The translations under genes were made by a program, and so were the position numbers. A DNA stretch of 64,000 nucleotides, from assembly GCF_001594145.1 (NCBI RefSeq), contig NZ_LVCF01000038.1, positions 124,001 through 188,000 of the forward strand. Direction: 5' to 3'. How positions within the stretch are numbered: the first letter of the stretch is position 1; the number at the start of each line of letters is the position of its first letter. Under the pieces are notes generated by a model. It was not told the origin of the DNA. It ran no database searches and saw only the letters and a list, made by a program, of their open reading frames with translations. This document shows positions 42,187 through 51,013 of this stretch, one piece after another. The stretch is from Branchiibius sp. NY16-3462-2 (GTDB lineage Bacteria; Actinomycetota; Actinomycetes; Actinomycetales; Dermatophilaceae).

Positions 42187-43050
42187 ATGTATTGGTTGCT
42201 CAAGCACGTGCTGCTGGGTCCATGGTTGCGATGGATCTTCAAGCCCGAGGTCGAGGGCGTCGAGAACGTTCCCGCCCAGGGGCCGGCGATCCTGGCGAGC
42301 AATCACTTGTCGTACACCGACTGGCTGTTCATGCCGTTGGTCATCTCGCGGCGCGTCACCTTCGTGGCGAAGGCCGATTACTTCGTCGGCGGTGGGATCA
42401 AGGGCGGCTTCCAGAAGTGGTTCTTCTCCAACACCGGGCAGGTTCCGATCGACCGATCAAGCGGTGATGCTGCCGCCGGCGCGTTGAACACCGGCTTGCA
42501 GATCCTGGCCGGGGGCGAGTTGTTCGGGATCTTCCCCGAGGGCACCCGATCGCACGACGGCCGTCTCTACAAAGGCAAGACCGGTGTTGCCCGGATGGCT
42601 CTGGCTGCACAGGTTCCGGTGATCCCGGTAGCAGTGATCGGCACCGACGAGATCGCACCTCCGGGCAAGGTGTTCGGTCGCCTGGTGCACCCGCAGGTCC
42701 GCTTCGGCAAGGCCATGGACTTCTCGCGCTACTACGGCATGGAGGACGACCGCTTCGTCCTGCGCTCGATCACCGACGAAATCATGTACCAGCTGATGCT
42801 GCTGTCTGGCCAGGAGTACGTCGACATCTACGCAGCCAAGGCGAAGAGCAAACTGGCCCAGGTCGCCCGCAACATTGGTGAGGGTGCGGCCACCGTGGCC
42901 ACGAACATCGGTGAGGGTGCAGCGGCGGTCGCAACCAACCTCAACGACAAGATCCACGCCGCACGCGCGGGAGATGACAACGTGGCGGACGATCCGGGCG
43001 CCGACAACCAGCCCGTGGCCGTCGCGGTTGAGACGGCCAGAGAGGCCTGA
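42187..43050 (+). CDS. plsC: 1-acyl-sn-glycerol-3-phosphate acyltransferase
   Basis: A 287-residue acyltransferase of phospholipid synthesis. Motifs are NHLSYTDWLFMP (HX4D catalytic pair), NTGQVPIDRSSGDA, IFPEGTRSHDG and VIPVAVIGTDEIAPPGK. The C-terminal 60 residues add a repeat, ATVATNIGEGAAAVATNL, and a polar tail. The ATG is preceded by AAGGAGG. Position relative to aroG matches Rv2182c. Confidence 0.93.
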   Translation: MYWLLKHVLLGPWLRWIFKPEVEGVENVPAQGPAILASNHLSYTDWLFMPLVISRRVTFVAKADYFVGGGIKGGFQKWFFSNTGQVPIDRSSGDAAAGALNTGLQILAGGELFGIFPEGTRSHDGRLYKGKTGVARMALAAQVPVIPVAVIGTDEIAPPGKVFGRLVHPQVRFGKAMDFSRYYGMEDDRFVLRSITDEIMYQLMLLSGQEYVDIYAAKAKSKLAQVARNIGEGAATVATNIGEGAAAVATNLNDKIHAARAGDDNVADDPGADNQPVAVAVETAREA

Positions 43051-43111
43051 GCACCAGTCCCACTTCCTGAGCGGGCGGTCGGCGTGATTCGCTGCCAACT
43101 GAAGGTCGCCG

Positions 43112-43117
43112 TACCCT
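43112..43117 (+). promoter_or_regulatory. -10 hexamer for the DAHP synthase gene (leaderless type)
   Basis: TACCCT lies seven bases before the GTG at 43125. Confidence 0.45.
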
Positions 43118-43124
43118 GCTGGTT

Positions 43125-44534
43125 GTGAGAAGTGCCCTGGATGTACGCGGCGATGAGGCTTTCATGTTCGAACAGGTGACGGACGGTTCCGTCGGCGGCC
43201 ACCTCGACTGGCCGTCGCTGCCAGCTGCCCAGCAGCCCACCTGGCCCGATGAAGGGGCCTTGCAGCAGGTCCGCGCCGAGCTCGCAACGATGCCGCCGCT
43301 GGTGTTCGCCGGGGAGTGCGACGATCTGCGCACCCAGCTGGCCCGCGCTGCGGCCGGCGAGGCGTTCGTGCTGCAGGGCGGCGACTGCGCCGAGCGGTTC
43401 GCCGAGGCCACCGCCGACAATATCCGGGACCGGATCAAGACGATCCTGCAGATGAGCGCGGTACTGACCTACGGCGGCTCGACGCCGGTCATCAAGATGG
43501 GCCGGATGGCCGGGCAGTTCGCCAAGCCGCGCAGCAAGGACACCGAGACCCGGGGCGAGGTCACACTGCCCGCCTTCCGCGGCGACATCGTGAATGACTT
43601 CGCGTTCACCGACGAGGCACGCCGCCCTGACCCGAACCGGTTGCTGCGCGCGTACCACACCTCCTCAGCCACGCTGAACCTCGTGCGCGCCTTCACCACC
43701 GGCGGTTTCGCCGACCTGCGCCGCGTTCACGAATGGAACCGTGGCTTCATCGCCAACGCCGCCTACGCGCGCTACGAGACGACCGCGGCCGAGATCGACC
43801 GGGCGATGAAGTTCATGGCGGCCTGTGGCGTGGACTTCGATGAGTTGCGCACGGTGGAGTTCTTCGCGGCCCACGAAGCCCTGTTGCTGGACTACGAGCA
43901 GCCGCTCACCCGGATCGACTCGCGGACGGGCAACCGTTACGACGTGTCCGGGCACTTCCTGTGGATCGGGGAGCGCACCCGTCAACTGGACGGTGCGCAC
44001 CTGGACTTCGCCGCGCGAATCCACAACCCGATCGGCGTCAAGCTCGGACCGACCGCCGACACCGACGACATCCTGACCATGATCGACCGCCTGGACCCGG
44101 AGCGGGAGCCGGGCCGGCTGACCTTCATCACCCGGATGGGCGCCGGTCAGATCCGGGACAAGCTGCCGCGCATCGTGGAGAAGGTCGCGGCCAGCGGCGC
44201 GCCCGTGGTGTGGGTGTGCGACCCGATGCACGGCAACACCTACGAGAGCTCCACGGGCTACAAGACCCGTGAGTTCGACCAGGTCATCGACGAGGTGCGC
44301 GGCTTCTTCGAGGTGCACGACGCACTGGGGACCATCCCGGGCGGCCTGCACGTCGAACTCACCGGCAACGACGTCACCGAGTGCGTCGGTGGGTCGGAGA
44401 AGATCCTCGACGCCGATCTGGAGAAGCGGTACGAGACCGCGTGCGACCCGCGGCTGAACCACCAGCAGTCGTTGGAGATGGCCTACCTGGTCGCCGAGAT
44501 GCTCAGCGACCGCAAGAAGCGCAGCCAGGGCTGA
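43125..44534 (+). CDS. aroG: 3-deoxy-7-phosphoheptulonate synthase, class II
   Basis: The 469-residue class II DAHP synthase starts the shikimate pathway from phosphoenolpyruvate and erythrose 4-phosphate. It has AAQQPTWPDEGALQQVRAEL near the N-terminus, the metal-site Cys in FVLQGGDCAERFAE, GRMAGQFAKPRS and VVWVCDPMHGNTYES. The length fits the M. tuberculosis enzyme (Rv2178c). Start is GTG 43125, favoured by the promoter hexamer; ATG at 43164 (with GAGG upstream) is the alternative. Confidence 0.95.
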   Translation: MRSALDVRGDEAFMFEQVTDGSVGGHLDWPSLPAAQQPTWPDEGALQQVRAELATMPPLVFAGECDDLRTQLARAAAGEAFVLQGGDCAERFAEATADNIRDRIKTILQMSAVLTYGGSTPVIKMGRMAGQFAKPRSKDTETRGEVTLPAFRGDIVNDFAFTDEARRPDPNRLLRAYHTSSATLNLVRAFTTGGFADLRRVHEWNRGFIANAAYARYETTAAEIDRAMKFMAACGVDFDELRTVEFFAAHEALLLDYEQPLTRIDSRTGNRYDVSGHFLWIGERTRQLDGAHLDFAARIHNPIGVKLGPTADTDDILTMIDRLDPEREPGRLTFITRMGAGQIRDKLPRIVEKVAASGAPVVWVCDPMHGNTYESSTGYKTREFDQVIDEVRGFFEVHDALGTIPGGLHVELTGNDVTECVGGSEKILDADLEKRYETACDPRLNHQQSLEMAYLVAEMLSDRKKRSQG

Positions 44535-44537
44535 GGC

Positions 44538-46427
44538 TCAGACAACCGCCAGCCGGATGGTCGTGCCGACCTTCACCTTGCTGCCGGCGTCCTCGCTCTG
44601 GTTGCGGACGGTGTCGAAGATGCCGCCGAAGTAGCGGTTGACGTCCACCTTCAGACCGAGGGCTTGCAGCATCTGGGTTGCGGTGGCGGTGTCCTTGCCG
44701 GTCACGTCCGGCATGGTGACCACGTTGGGTCCCTTGGACAACACCAGCGTGACGGAGTCACCGTGATGGGCCTGCTGCCCGTCCGGTGGGTCCTGGCTGA
44801 TCACGCTGCCACTGGGGACGGTGTCGCTGTTCTGTGCCGTGCCGTAGGCCACCTTCAGGCCCGCGTCGGCCAACGAGGCCTCCGCCGCCTTCTGCGTCTG
44901 ACCGGTCACATTGGGTACGCCGACCGGCTGGGGACCCTGGCTGACCACCAGATCGACGGTGCTGTCGCGTTTGACCGATGCACCGGCGCCCGGCGTGCTG
45001 CTGATCACCTGGCCGGTGCGCACCGAGTCGTCGTAATCCCGGGTGATCGTGCCGATCTTGAGGTTCAGGGCGGTCACGGCGGCAGTGGCCTTGTCCTGGG
45101 TCAGGCCCTTCAGGGTCGGGACTTCGAACCGCTCCTTGCCCTTGGAGACTGTGAGGGTGATGGCGCTGCCCCGTCGCGTCGAACCCGACGGGTTGGTCGA
45201 CACCACGGAACCAGCCGGTACCGTCTCGCTGAATTCCTGCCGGATCGAGGTGGTGAAACCCGCATCGACGATCTTGCTCACCGCCGCACCCTGGGCGCTG
45301 CCGGCGACCTGAGGAATCGCGACGGTGCCGAGCGGGCCGGCGGTGAACGTCCAGGCGGCGCCGCCGCCGATCAACGCCAGCACCAACAGCGCGGCGATCC
45401 ACCAGCGACGCGCCCGTCCGCGGGCGGTGCCGGTCGGCCCGGCCGGCGGCCGCGGCCCGATGGCTCTGGTCGAAGCGGCCTGCAACCGATCGGTGGCGCC
45501 GTCCGGGCGGGGGGTGGCGGGCCGGTGCAGTGGTTCACGGGCTACCGGGGTAGCGGTCAGTTGGGCGGCCGGGAGGGCTCGACGTACGTCGCGCACCGTC
45601 CTCAGCAGTTCAGCGGCGTCCGCGGGGCGCTCGGTGGGGTCCTTGGCGCTGGCCCACTCCACGATGTCGTCCAGCGCGGCGGGGACCCCGTCGGCGTGCT
45701 CGCTGGGCAACGGCAGTTGCCCATGGACGTGCTGGTAGGCGACCTGGATGGGGACGTCGCCCGGGAACGCCTTACGGCCCGTCAGCATTTCGAACAGCAA
45801 CAGTCCTACCGCGTAGACGTCGGTCTGTTCGCTGGCCGTCCCGAACTCGACCTGCTCCGGTGCGAGGTAGGCCGCTGTTCCCAGCAGCATGTCGCTGTCG
45901 GCGGTGAGGGTCTGCGTGCTGACTGCACGCGCCAGCCCGAAGTCAGCGACCTTGACGGTGCCGTCGGCGGCGATGAGAACGTTCTCCGGTTTCACGTCCC
46001 GGTGCACGATGCCGGCGTCGTGCGCGGCCGCAAGCGCCGCGAGCACCGGCTCGAGGATGCCGAGGGCGCGATCGATCTGCAACGGAGCGTCCGCGCGCAG
46101 CACATCGCGCAGGGTGCGGCCGCGGACCAGTTCCATTGCGATGAACACGTACGGGCCGTCCTGGCCCTGGTCGGTGACTGCCACGACCCCGGGGTGGGAC
46201 AACCGGGCGGCGTTGCGGGCCTCACGGCGGAACCGGGCCACGAACGCCTCGTCGCGGGCCAGGTCGGGCCGCATGATCTTCAGCGCCACCTCGCGGTCGA
46301 GGCGCTCATCGACCGCCACGAACACCGTGCCCATGCCCCCATCGGCGAGGTGGGCGATCACGCGGTAGCGACCGTCCACGATGCGCCCCACGAGGGAGAA
46401 GGCAGCGTTGGGCGGCGCGGTGGTCAC
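44538..46427 (-). CDS. pknL: Serine/threonine protein kinase with PASTA repeats
   Basis: A 629-residue receptor kinase. The kinase domain (about 20-285) has LADGGMGTVFVAVD, VALK (Lys50), HRDVKPENVLIA (Asp144) and DFGLARAV. A juxtamembrane Pro/Arg-rich linker leads to one transmembrane helix (about 343-361) and four extracellular PASTA repeats that may sense muropeptides (GTVAIPQVAG, RFEVPTLKG, VGVPNVTG and VVTMPDVTG). M. tuberculosis PknL is in the same place beside Rv2175c; that PknL lacks these PASTA repeats as far as I recall, so orthology is by position and kinase domain. GTG 46427 is chosen for its -10 hexamer. Confidence 0.9.
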   Translation of the reverse strand: MTTAPPNAAFSLVGRIVDGRYRVIAHLADGGMGTVFVAVDERLDREVALKIMRPDLARDEAFVARFRREARNAARLSHPGVVAVTDQGQDGPYVFIAMELVRGRTLRDVLRADAPLQIDRALGILEPVLAALAAAHDAGIVHRDVKPENVLIAADGTVKVADFGLARAVSTQTLTADSDMLLGTAAYLAPEQVEFGTASEQTDVYAVGLLLFEMLTGRKAFPGDVPIQVAYQHVHGQLPLPSEHADGVPAALDDIVEWASAKDPTERPADAAELLRTVRDVRRALPAAQLTATPVAREPLHRPATPRPDGATDRLQAASTRAIGPRPPAGPTGTARGRARRWWIAALLVLALIGGGAAWTFTAGPLGTVAIPQVAGSAQGAAVSKIVDAGFTTSIRQEFSETVPAGSVVSTNPSGSTRRGSAITLTVSKGKERFEVPTLKGLTQDKATAAVTALNLKIGTITRDYDDSVRTGQVISSTPGAGASVKRDSTVDLVVSQGPQPVGVPNVTGQTQKAAEASLADAGLKVAYGTAQNSDTVPSGSVISQDPPDGQQAHHGDSVTLVLSKGPNVVTMPDVTGKDTATATQMLQALGLKVDVNRYFGGIFDTVRNQSEDAGSKVKVGTTIRLAVV

Positions 46428-46433
46428 CAGATG

Positions 46434-46439
46434 AGTGTA
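46434..46439 (-). promoter_or_regulatory. -10 hexamer for the PASTA kinase gene (leaderless type)
   Basis: Minus-strand TACACT lies six bases before the GTG at 46427. Confidence 0.5.
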
Positions 46440-46481
46440 CGAACTCAGGTGCCCTGCGGCTGTCAGGCGCAATCGCGCGTC

Positions 46482-46487
46482 TAGTCT
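46482..46487 (+). promoter_or_regulatory. -10 hexamer for the Rv2175c-like gene (leaderless type)
   Basis: TAGTCT lies six bases before the GTG at 46494 and 42 bp from the divergent kinase hexamer. Confidence 0.5.
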
Positions 46488-46493
46488 TGACCA

Positions 46494-46853
46494 GTGGCTG
46501 ATGTCGAGACGCTGATCACCGAATGGCTGTCCATCCCGGAGTTTGCGGACGCATTGGGCCTCCCGCAGCGGCAGGGCCGCAAGTTGGTGGACGAGCAGGT
46601 CGTGCTCAGTGCCCGGATCGGTCCGAACCAGGCGCTCGCGGTCCCGGCCGCGTTCGTGCGCGACGGTCAGATCCTGCCCGGCTTGACCGGCACGATCACG
46701 GTGCTGCGCGATTCGGGTCTGCCGGACGACGAGGCGCTGGAGTGGTTGTTCACCCCGGACCCGACACTGCCGATCGAGGGCGGTCCGATGGGGATGTTGC
46801 TCGCCGGCCGTAAGGCGGAGGTGCGCAAACGCGCCATGGAAATGGCGTTATAG
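46494..46853 (+). CDS. Rv2175c-family DNA-binding protein
   Basis: A 119-residue protein with a winged-helix-like N-terminal domain (WLSIPEFADALGLPQRQGRKLVDEQV) and the conserved C-terminal part LPGLTGTITVLRDSGLPDDEALEWLF. M. tuberculosis Rv2175c binds DNA and is phosphorylated by PknL, encoded next to it; here too the gene is back-to-back with the kinase gene. It ends 6 bp from the convergent synthase gene. Confidence 0.9.
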   Translation: MADVETLITEWLSIPEFADALGLPQRQGRKLVDEQVVLSARIGPNQALAVPAAFVRDGQILPGLTGTITVLRDSGLPDDEALEWLFTPDPTLPIEGGPMGMLLAGRKAEVRKRAMEMAL

Positions 46854-46859
46854 GCCCGA

Positions 46860-47942
46860 TCAGGCCGCGCGCGCCGTACACACGGAGATCAACTCGACCA
46901 GCCGCGCCCGTGCCTCATCGGTCAGTTCCGCTCGCTCCAGGGCGACGGCTGATGCGGCGGCCTGCTGCTCGATGAGCTCCTCGACCCGGTCCACCGCGCC
47001 GGTGCTGATCGCCAGTTTGCGGACCCAGTGCACGTCGTCCTCGGTCAACTCAGGTGAGCCGAGGCAGCCGTCGAACCGCTCGAGTTCGGTGTGGCTGGCC
47101 GTATCCAGTAGGTAGGCGACCAACACGGTCCGCTTTCCCTCCCGGATGTCATCGCCGGCGGGTTTGCCGGTCGTGGCGGGATCGCCGAAGACCCCGAGTA
47201 GGTCATCGCGCAGTTGGAACGCCTCGCCCAGCGCGTAGCCGTAGTCCGACAGCGCCCGGATGCTGCGCTGATCGGCGCCGGCGCTCGCGGCACCGATCAT
47301 CAGCGGTTGAGCGATCGTGTAGCCCGCGCTCTTGAACCGGATGACCGTCCGTGCGGATTCGACCCGCTCGTGGGTGGTCAGCTCGCGCCAGGAGCGTGCG
47401 GATTCGACGATGTCCAAGAACTGTCCACCCATGAGTTGGGTGCGCATCTGGTCCAAGTAGACCCGTCCGCGGGCCACTTCTTCGGGGGTCATACCGCAGG
47501 TCGCGAACAGTTGATCGGTCCAGTTCAAGCACAGGTCACCGGCCAGGATCGCGCCGGCCTCGCCGAATCGATCCGGATCGCCATACCACCCAGCTGCGCG
47601 GTGTTGCGCCGCGAGGGCCACGTGTGCGGTGGGCTGGCCGCGGCGGATATCACTGGCGTCCATGACGTCGTCGTGCAGCAGCGCCGCGGCCTGGAAAACC
47701 TCCATCGCGCTAGCGGCGCGGATGGCGGGGTCGCCGTCCTGACCGCCGGAGCCCAGATACCCCCAGAAGGCGAACGCAGCGCGCAACCGTTTGCCACCCT
47801 GCAGCAACGAGAACACGGCATCGAGCAGTGCCGTCGCGGGCTCGCCGAGCGGGGCGAGCACCGCCTGCTCCTGGATCCGGAACGAATCCAGGGTGTTCTG
47901 CACGCGAGCGCGAAGGTCGCGAGCTTCCAGCGGGTCGGCCAC
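46860..47942 (-). CDS. idsA2: Polyprenyl (geranylgeranyl) diphosphate synthase
   Basis: A 360-residue trans-prenyl chain synthase. It has QGGKRLRAAFAFWGY, the first aspartate-rich motif LLHDDVMDASDIRRG, and the second motif FQLRDDLLGVFGD with the adjacent GKPAGDDIREGKRT. It extends isoprenoid diphosphates; chain length cannot be read safely. I use GTG 47942, with the GAGAAT hexamer six bases upstream; the long upstream extension runs antisense into metF. Synteny supports Rv2173 (idsA2). Confidence 0.9.
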   Translation of the reverse strand: MADPLEARDLRARVQNTLDSFRIQEQAVLAPLGEPATALLDAVFSLLQGGKRLRAAFAFWGYLGSGGQDGDPAIRAASAMEVFQAAALLHDDVMDASDIRRGQPTAHVALAAQHRAAGWYGDPDRFGEAGAILAGDLCLNWTDQLFATCGMTPEEVARGRVYLDQMRTQLMGGQFLDIVESARSWRELTTHERVESARTVIRFKSAGYTIAQPLMIGAASAGADQRSIRALSDYGYALGEAFQLRDDLLGVFGDPATTGKPAGDDIREGKRTVLVAYLLDTASHTELERFDGCLGSPELTEDDVHWVRKLAISTGAVDRVEELIEQQAAASAVALERAELTDEARARLVELISVCTARAA

Positions 47943-47948
47943 AGGCCC

Positions 47949-47954
47949 ATTCTC
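47949..47954 (-). promoter_or_regulatory. -10 hexamer for the polyprenyl synthase gene
   Basis: Minus-strand GAGAAT lies six bases before the GTG at 47942. Confidence 0.4.
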
Positions 47955-48012
47955 GCAAGCGCGGCGGTGTCTCACCAATCGCGGGGCGAACGGTGGACGC
48001 CCCACTGGTCCG

Positions 48013-48018
48013 TACACT
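48013..48018 (+). promoter_or_regulatory. -10 hexamer for metF (leaderless type)
   Basis: TACACT lies six bases before the ATG at 48025. Confidence 0.5.
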
Positions 48019-48024
48019 TCCGTC

Positions 48025-48948
48025 ATGCCCATCGATCGACCCGCCGCGACGTCGTCGCGCCCGCTGATACCGGACCTGCTGCGTCGCGCCGAACCGGCTT
48101 TCAGTTTTGAGTTCTTCCCCCCGAAGGACGACAGCGCCGAAACCCTGCTCTGGGAGTCGATCCGCCGGGTCGAGCCGGTGGCCGCCTTCGTCTCCGTGAC
48201 GTACGGCGCGGGCGGAAGTACCCGCGATCGCACCGTGCGCATCACCGGGCAGATCGAAGCTCGCACCACACTGACGACGATGGCCCACCTGACGTGTGTC
48301 GGGGCAAGTGTTGCCGATCTGCGCTCGGTGATCGGGGCGTACGCCGATGCGGGCATCCGCAATGTGCTGGCTGTGCGCGGGGACCCGGCGGGTGGCCTGG
48401 GCACTCCGTGGACGCCGCATCCGGGCGGATTGGACCATGCCGATCAGTTGGTCGGGTTAGTGCGCGGCCTGGGGGACTTCACCGTAGGCGTCGGGGCTTT
48501 TCCCGACCGGCATCCGGAGTCGGCGTCGCTGGCCGACGATGTCGAGGTGCTGGTTCGCAAGGCCGACGCGGGCGCCGATTTCGCGATCACCCAGATGGTC
48601 ACCGACGTCGATGCCTACCTGCGGTTGCGCGACGAGGTAGCGCAGCGGCGACCGGACTTCCTGGTCGTCCCGGGGCTGTTGCCGGTGACTGCCTACGGCC
48701 AGTTGCAGCGGATGACCAAACTGAACGGTCAACCGTTGGCCCAGTCGGTTCTCGACCGTCTCGAAGCCGTCCAGGACGACCCGGACGCGGTTCGTGCCGA
48801 AGGGATCGCCGTCTGCACCGAACATGCTGGGCGGATGCTGCAGGAGGGGGCACCCGGTGTGCACTTCATCACGATGAACCGGTCGACGGCCAGCCTCGAG
48901 GTCGTGAGCAATCTGGGTCGACGGGCCAACGTGCCCGCCGCGTCCTGA
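48025..48948 (+). CDS. metF: 5,10-methylenetetrahydrofolate reductase
   Basis: A 307-residue flavoprotein that reduces methylene-THF to methyl-THF for methionine synthesis. It has FSFEFFPPKDDSAETLLW, VSVTYGAGGSTRDRT, MAHLTCVGAS, NVLAVRGDPAGG and ADFAITQMVTDVDAYLRL, the standard substrate and FAD residues. The product would serve a cobalamin-dependent or -independent methionine synthase; neither is in the window. ATG 48025 has a leaderless-type hexamer. Confidence 0.95.
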   Translation: MPIDRPAATSSRPLIPDLLRRAEPAFSFEFFPPKDDSAETLLWESIRRVEPVAAFVSVTYGAGGSTRDRTVRITGQIEARTTLTTMAHLTCVGASVADLRSVIGAYADAGIRNVLAVRGDPAGGLGTPWTPHPGGLDHADQLVGLVRGLGDFTVGVGAFPDRHPESASLADDVEVLVRKADAGADFAITQMVTDVDAYLRLRDEVAQRRPDFLVVPGLLPVTAYGQLQRMTKLNGQPLAQSVLDRLEAVQDDPDAVRAEGIAVCTEHAGRMLQEGAPGVHFITMNRSTASLEVVSNLGRRANVPAAS

Positions 48949-49067
48949 TACTGATTTCAGGGCTGTGACCTGGGCGTTCGTGCAGCAGGGGAGACTGTCG
49001 GACCCCACGGCTAGCGTGGGCGGTATCTCGAACAGACGTTCGGGAACCTCCGCCGTCAGGAGCCGTG

Positions 49068-49535
49068 ATGACCGCAACTGTTCCGCGTCCCACCCGCACG
49101 ACCAACCCGCGACCGGTGCCCGCACCGGTGGCCGATCCGCAGGTCGGCGATCTGCTGGATCGCTGCCGCACCGGTCTGCTCACCGCCGGCAACGCCACCA
49201 GCGCCGCTGACCGGTTCGCGACCGCTCATCTGGCGGCGTTACGCGCGGCAGCCGCGATGCTCGCGGCCCGACCACTACCCGCGCGGCGTACCCGGTTGCG
49301 CAGTGTCTGGGACATCGTCCCCCTGGTGGCACCCGAGTTGGCCGAGTGGTGCCAGTTCTTCGCGGCCACCGCCCGGCGACGTGCGGCGCTGGAGCGCGGT
49401 TCGGCCCAGGTCAGTCCCCGCGAGGCCGATGATCTGGTGCGCCAGGTGGGTCTGTTCCTCGATGACGTGACCGCCCGACTCGGTCTTCCGCCGGTGACCT
49501 CGGCGCCGCCGTTGCTACGACCGGTGGTCTGCTGA
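49068..49535 (+). CDS. SAV_6107 family HEPN-domain protein
   Basis: A 155-residue helical protein. After a Pro/Arg/Thr-rich N-terminus it has DLLDRCRTGLLTAGNATSAA, FATAHLAALRAAAAMLAARP and VWDIVPLVAPELAEWCQFFA, the pattern of the actinobacterial SAV_6107 HEPN family. An RxxxxH arrangement (Arg49, His54) resembles the HEPN ribonuclease motif. ATG 49068 follows an AGGAG site. No toxin-antitoxin partner gene is adjacent. Confidence 0.82.
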   Translation: MTATVPRPTRTTNPRPVPAPVADPQVGDLLDRCRTGLLTAGNATSAADRFATAHLAALRAAAAMLAARPLPARRTRLRSVWDIVPLVAPELAEWCQFFAATARRRAALERGSAQVSPREADDLVRQVGLFLDDVTARLGLPPVTSAPPLLRPVVC

Positions 49536-49665
49536 GCGGACTTCGCTCACAAGTAGGCCCGTATGGCTACCGGATTGCTGGTGGGCGACATATCCTTTTC
49601 AGTAGTTAGTAGCAACTGCGTCATCGCCCGTTCCGCCGGGCGAGGCTATTTCATGGGAGGTCACA

Positions 49666-50085
49666 GTGCCGCTCTCCGATCACGAGCAACGGTTGCTCGA
49701 CCAGATGGAGCGTGCGCTCTACGCCGAGGACCCGAAGTTTGTCTCCAGCATGGCTGCGGTGCCCCACCGACTGCGTCAGCGCCGTCGACTGCTGCTCGGC
49801 GCCTTGGTGCTGCTGGTCGGGATCGGCCTGGTCGTGCTCGGTGTGGCCTCGCAGTTGGTGTGGCTCGGCGCCGTTGGTTTCGTGGTGATGGTGGCCGGTG
49901 CTGCGTACGCCGTGACGCCGTCCCGGCAGACGTTGGAAGCCGTCGACGGCTCGGCCCAGCGGACGACCGGGTCCGTGAACGTCTCGAAACGACGGTTCGG
50001 CCGGAGCAAGAGCACCGGGTCGGACAGTTTCATGCAGCGCCTCGAAGAGCGCTGGGACAAGCGACGGCACGAAGACACCTGGTAG
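49666..50085 (+). CDS. DUF3040 membrane protein
   Basis: A 139-residue protein beginning PLSDHEQRLLDQMERALYAEDPKF, the DUF3040 hallmark, followed by two close transmembrane helices (about 43-62 and 65-85) and a polar, basic C-terminal tail. GTG 49666 has GGGAGG ahead. In many actinobacteria this gene lies just before mraZ; here the conserved order stops after it. The 130 bp gap upstream includes a short CGCCCG/CGGGCG hairpin and nothing else I recognise. Confidence 0.9.
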   Translation: MPLSDHEQRLLDQMERALYAEDPKFVSSMAAVPHRLRQRRRLLLGALVLLVGIGLVVLGVASQLVWLGAVGFVVMVAGAAYAVTPSRQTLEAVDGSAQRTTGSVNVSKRRFGRSKSTGSDSFMQRLEERWDKRRHEDTW

Positions 50086-50117
50086 GACCCGGGTCCATCG
50101 CGGACGGGCAAGTTACT

Positions 50118-50123
50118 TAGGGT
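50118..50123 (+). promoter_or_regulatory. -10 hexamer for the siderophore-interacting protein gene
   Basis: TAGGGT lies seven bases before the GTG at 50131. Positions 50117-50135 match 10 of 19 bases of the DtxR/IdeR box, mainly in the left half, so iron control is possible but weakly supported. Confidence 0.35.
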
Positions 50124-50130
50124 TGCCTTC

Positions 50131-50919
50131 GTGACAACGCGATTGACGGTAACCCGGACCGAAGACCTCACCCCTGGCCTGCGTCGGGTCTGGTTCCACA
50201 GCGACGACCTGTCGGCCTTCGAGGGCAGTACGGACACCGATCGCTACGTGAAGTTGATCTTCGCCAGGGGCGGTCAGCCGCTGCCGGACCCGGTGGACGT
50301 TCGCGCAATGCGGCGAGACGGCGTACCGCAGGATCAGTTGCCCGACGTGCGCACCTACACCGCGCTCTTTCCCGACGTCGCAGCCGGCACGCTCGCGATC
50401 GACTTCGTCGTCCACGGGGACGAGGGGGTCGCCGGCCCCTGGGCGGCGCAGGCCGCGCCGGGCCAGACCCTGCAGGCCAACGGCCCTGGTGGTGGTTATC
50501 GCCCCGACTCAACCGCCGACTGGCATCTGCTCATCGGTGACGAGTCGGCGGTGCCAGCCATCGCCGCTGCGTTGGCGGACCTGGGTCCCGAACCCACGGT
50601 GCGGTTGTTGCTTGCCGTACCCGATGCCGCTCACGAGGTGTCGTTGTCTCTTGGCGCTGACCAACAGGTGCAGTACGTCGCTGACCCGTCGGCGCTCGTG
50701 GCTGCGTTGCAGGAACTGCCCTGGCTGCCGGGACGCGTGCAGGTCTTCGCCCACGGTGAAGCGCAGGCCATCATGCACGGCGTGCGTCCCTACGTCTTGA
50801 AGCAACGCGGGGTGCCGCGCTCGGATGCGTCGATCTCCGGCTACTGGCGCCAGGGTCGCAGCGAGGATTCCTTCCGGGTCTGGAAGCAGGAGTTGGCTGC
50901 CGCCGAAACGGCCGGTTGA
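50131..50919 (+). CDS. Siderophore-interacting protein (flavin-dependent ferric reductase type)
   Basis: A 262-residue ferredoxin-reductase-fold protein of the SIP/ViuB family, which reduces ferric siderophores to release iron. It has LRRVWFHSDDLSAFEG, the FAD motif VRTYTALF, WHLLIGDESAVPAIAAAL and the C-terminal family signature ISGYWRQGRSEDSFR with WKQEL. It sits alone, without siderophore biosynthesis or transport genes, directly before the nitrate reductase cluster. Confidence 0.92.
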   Translation: MTTRLTVTRTEDLTPGLRRVWFHSDDLSAFEGSTDTDRYVKLIFARGGQPLPDPVDVRAMRRDGVPQDQLPDVRTYTALFPDVAAGTLAIDFVVHGDEGVAGPWAAQAAPGQTLQANGPGGGYRPDSTADWHLLIGDESAVPAIAAALADLGPEPTVRLLLAVPDAAHEVSLSLGADQQVQYVADPSALVAALQELPWLPGRVQVFAHGEAQAIMHGVRPYVLKQRGVPRSDASISGYWRQGRSEDSFRVWKQELAAAETAG

Positions 50920-51013
50920 GCCCCGCCCTCCACTTGCCCCCCAGCCGCCTGGTCTTGTGCCAGGATGACGGGCGTAAGCGCGGTTCCCATCCTTGGTGCG
51001 GACGAGGTACTCG

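Noticed and set aside
47950..48404. N-terminal extension of the polyprenyl synthase gene
   Set aside because: It runs antisense through metF; GTG 47942 with an upstream -10 hexamer gives a normal-length enzyme.
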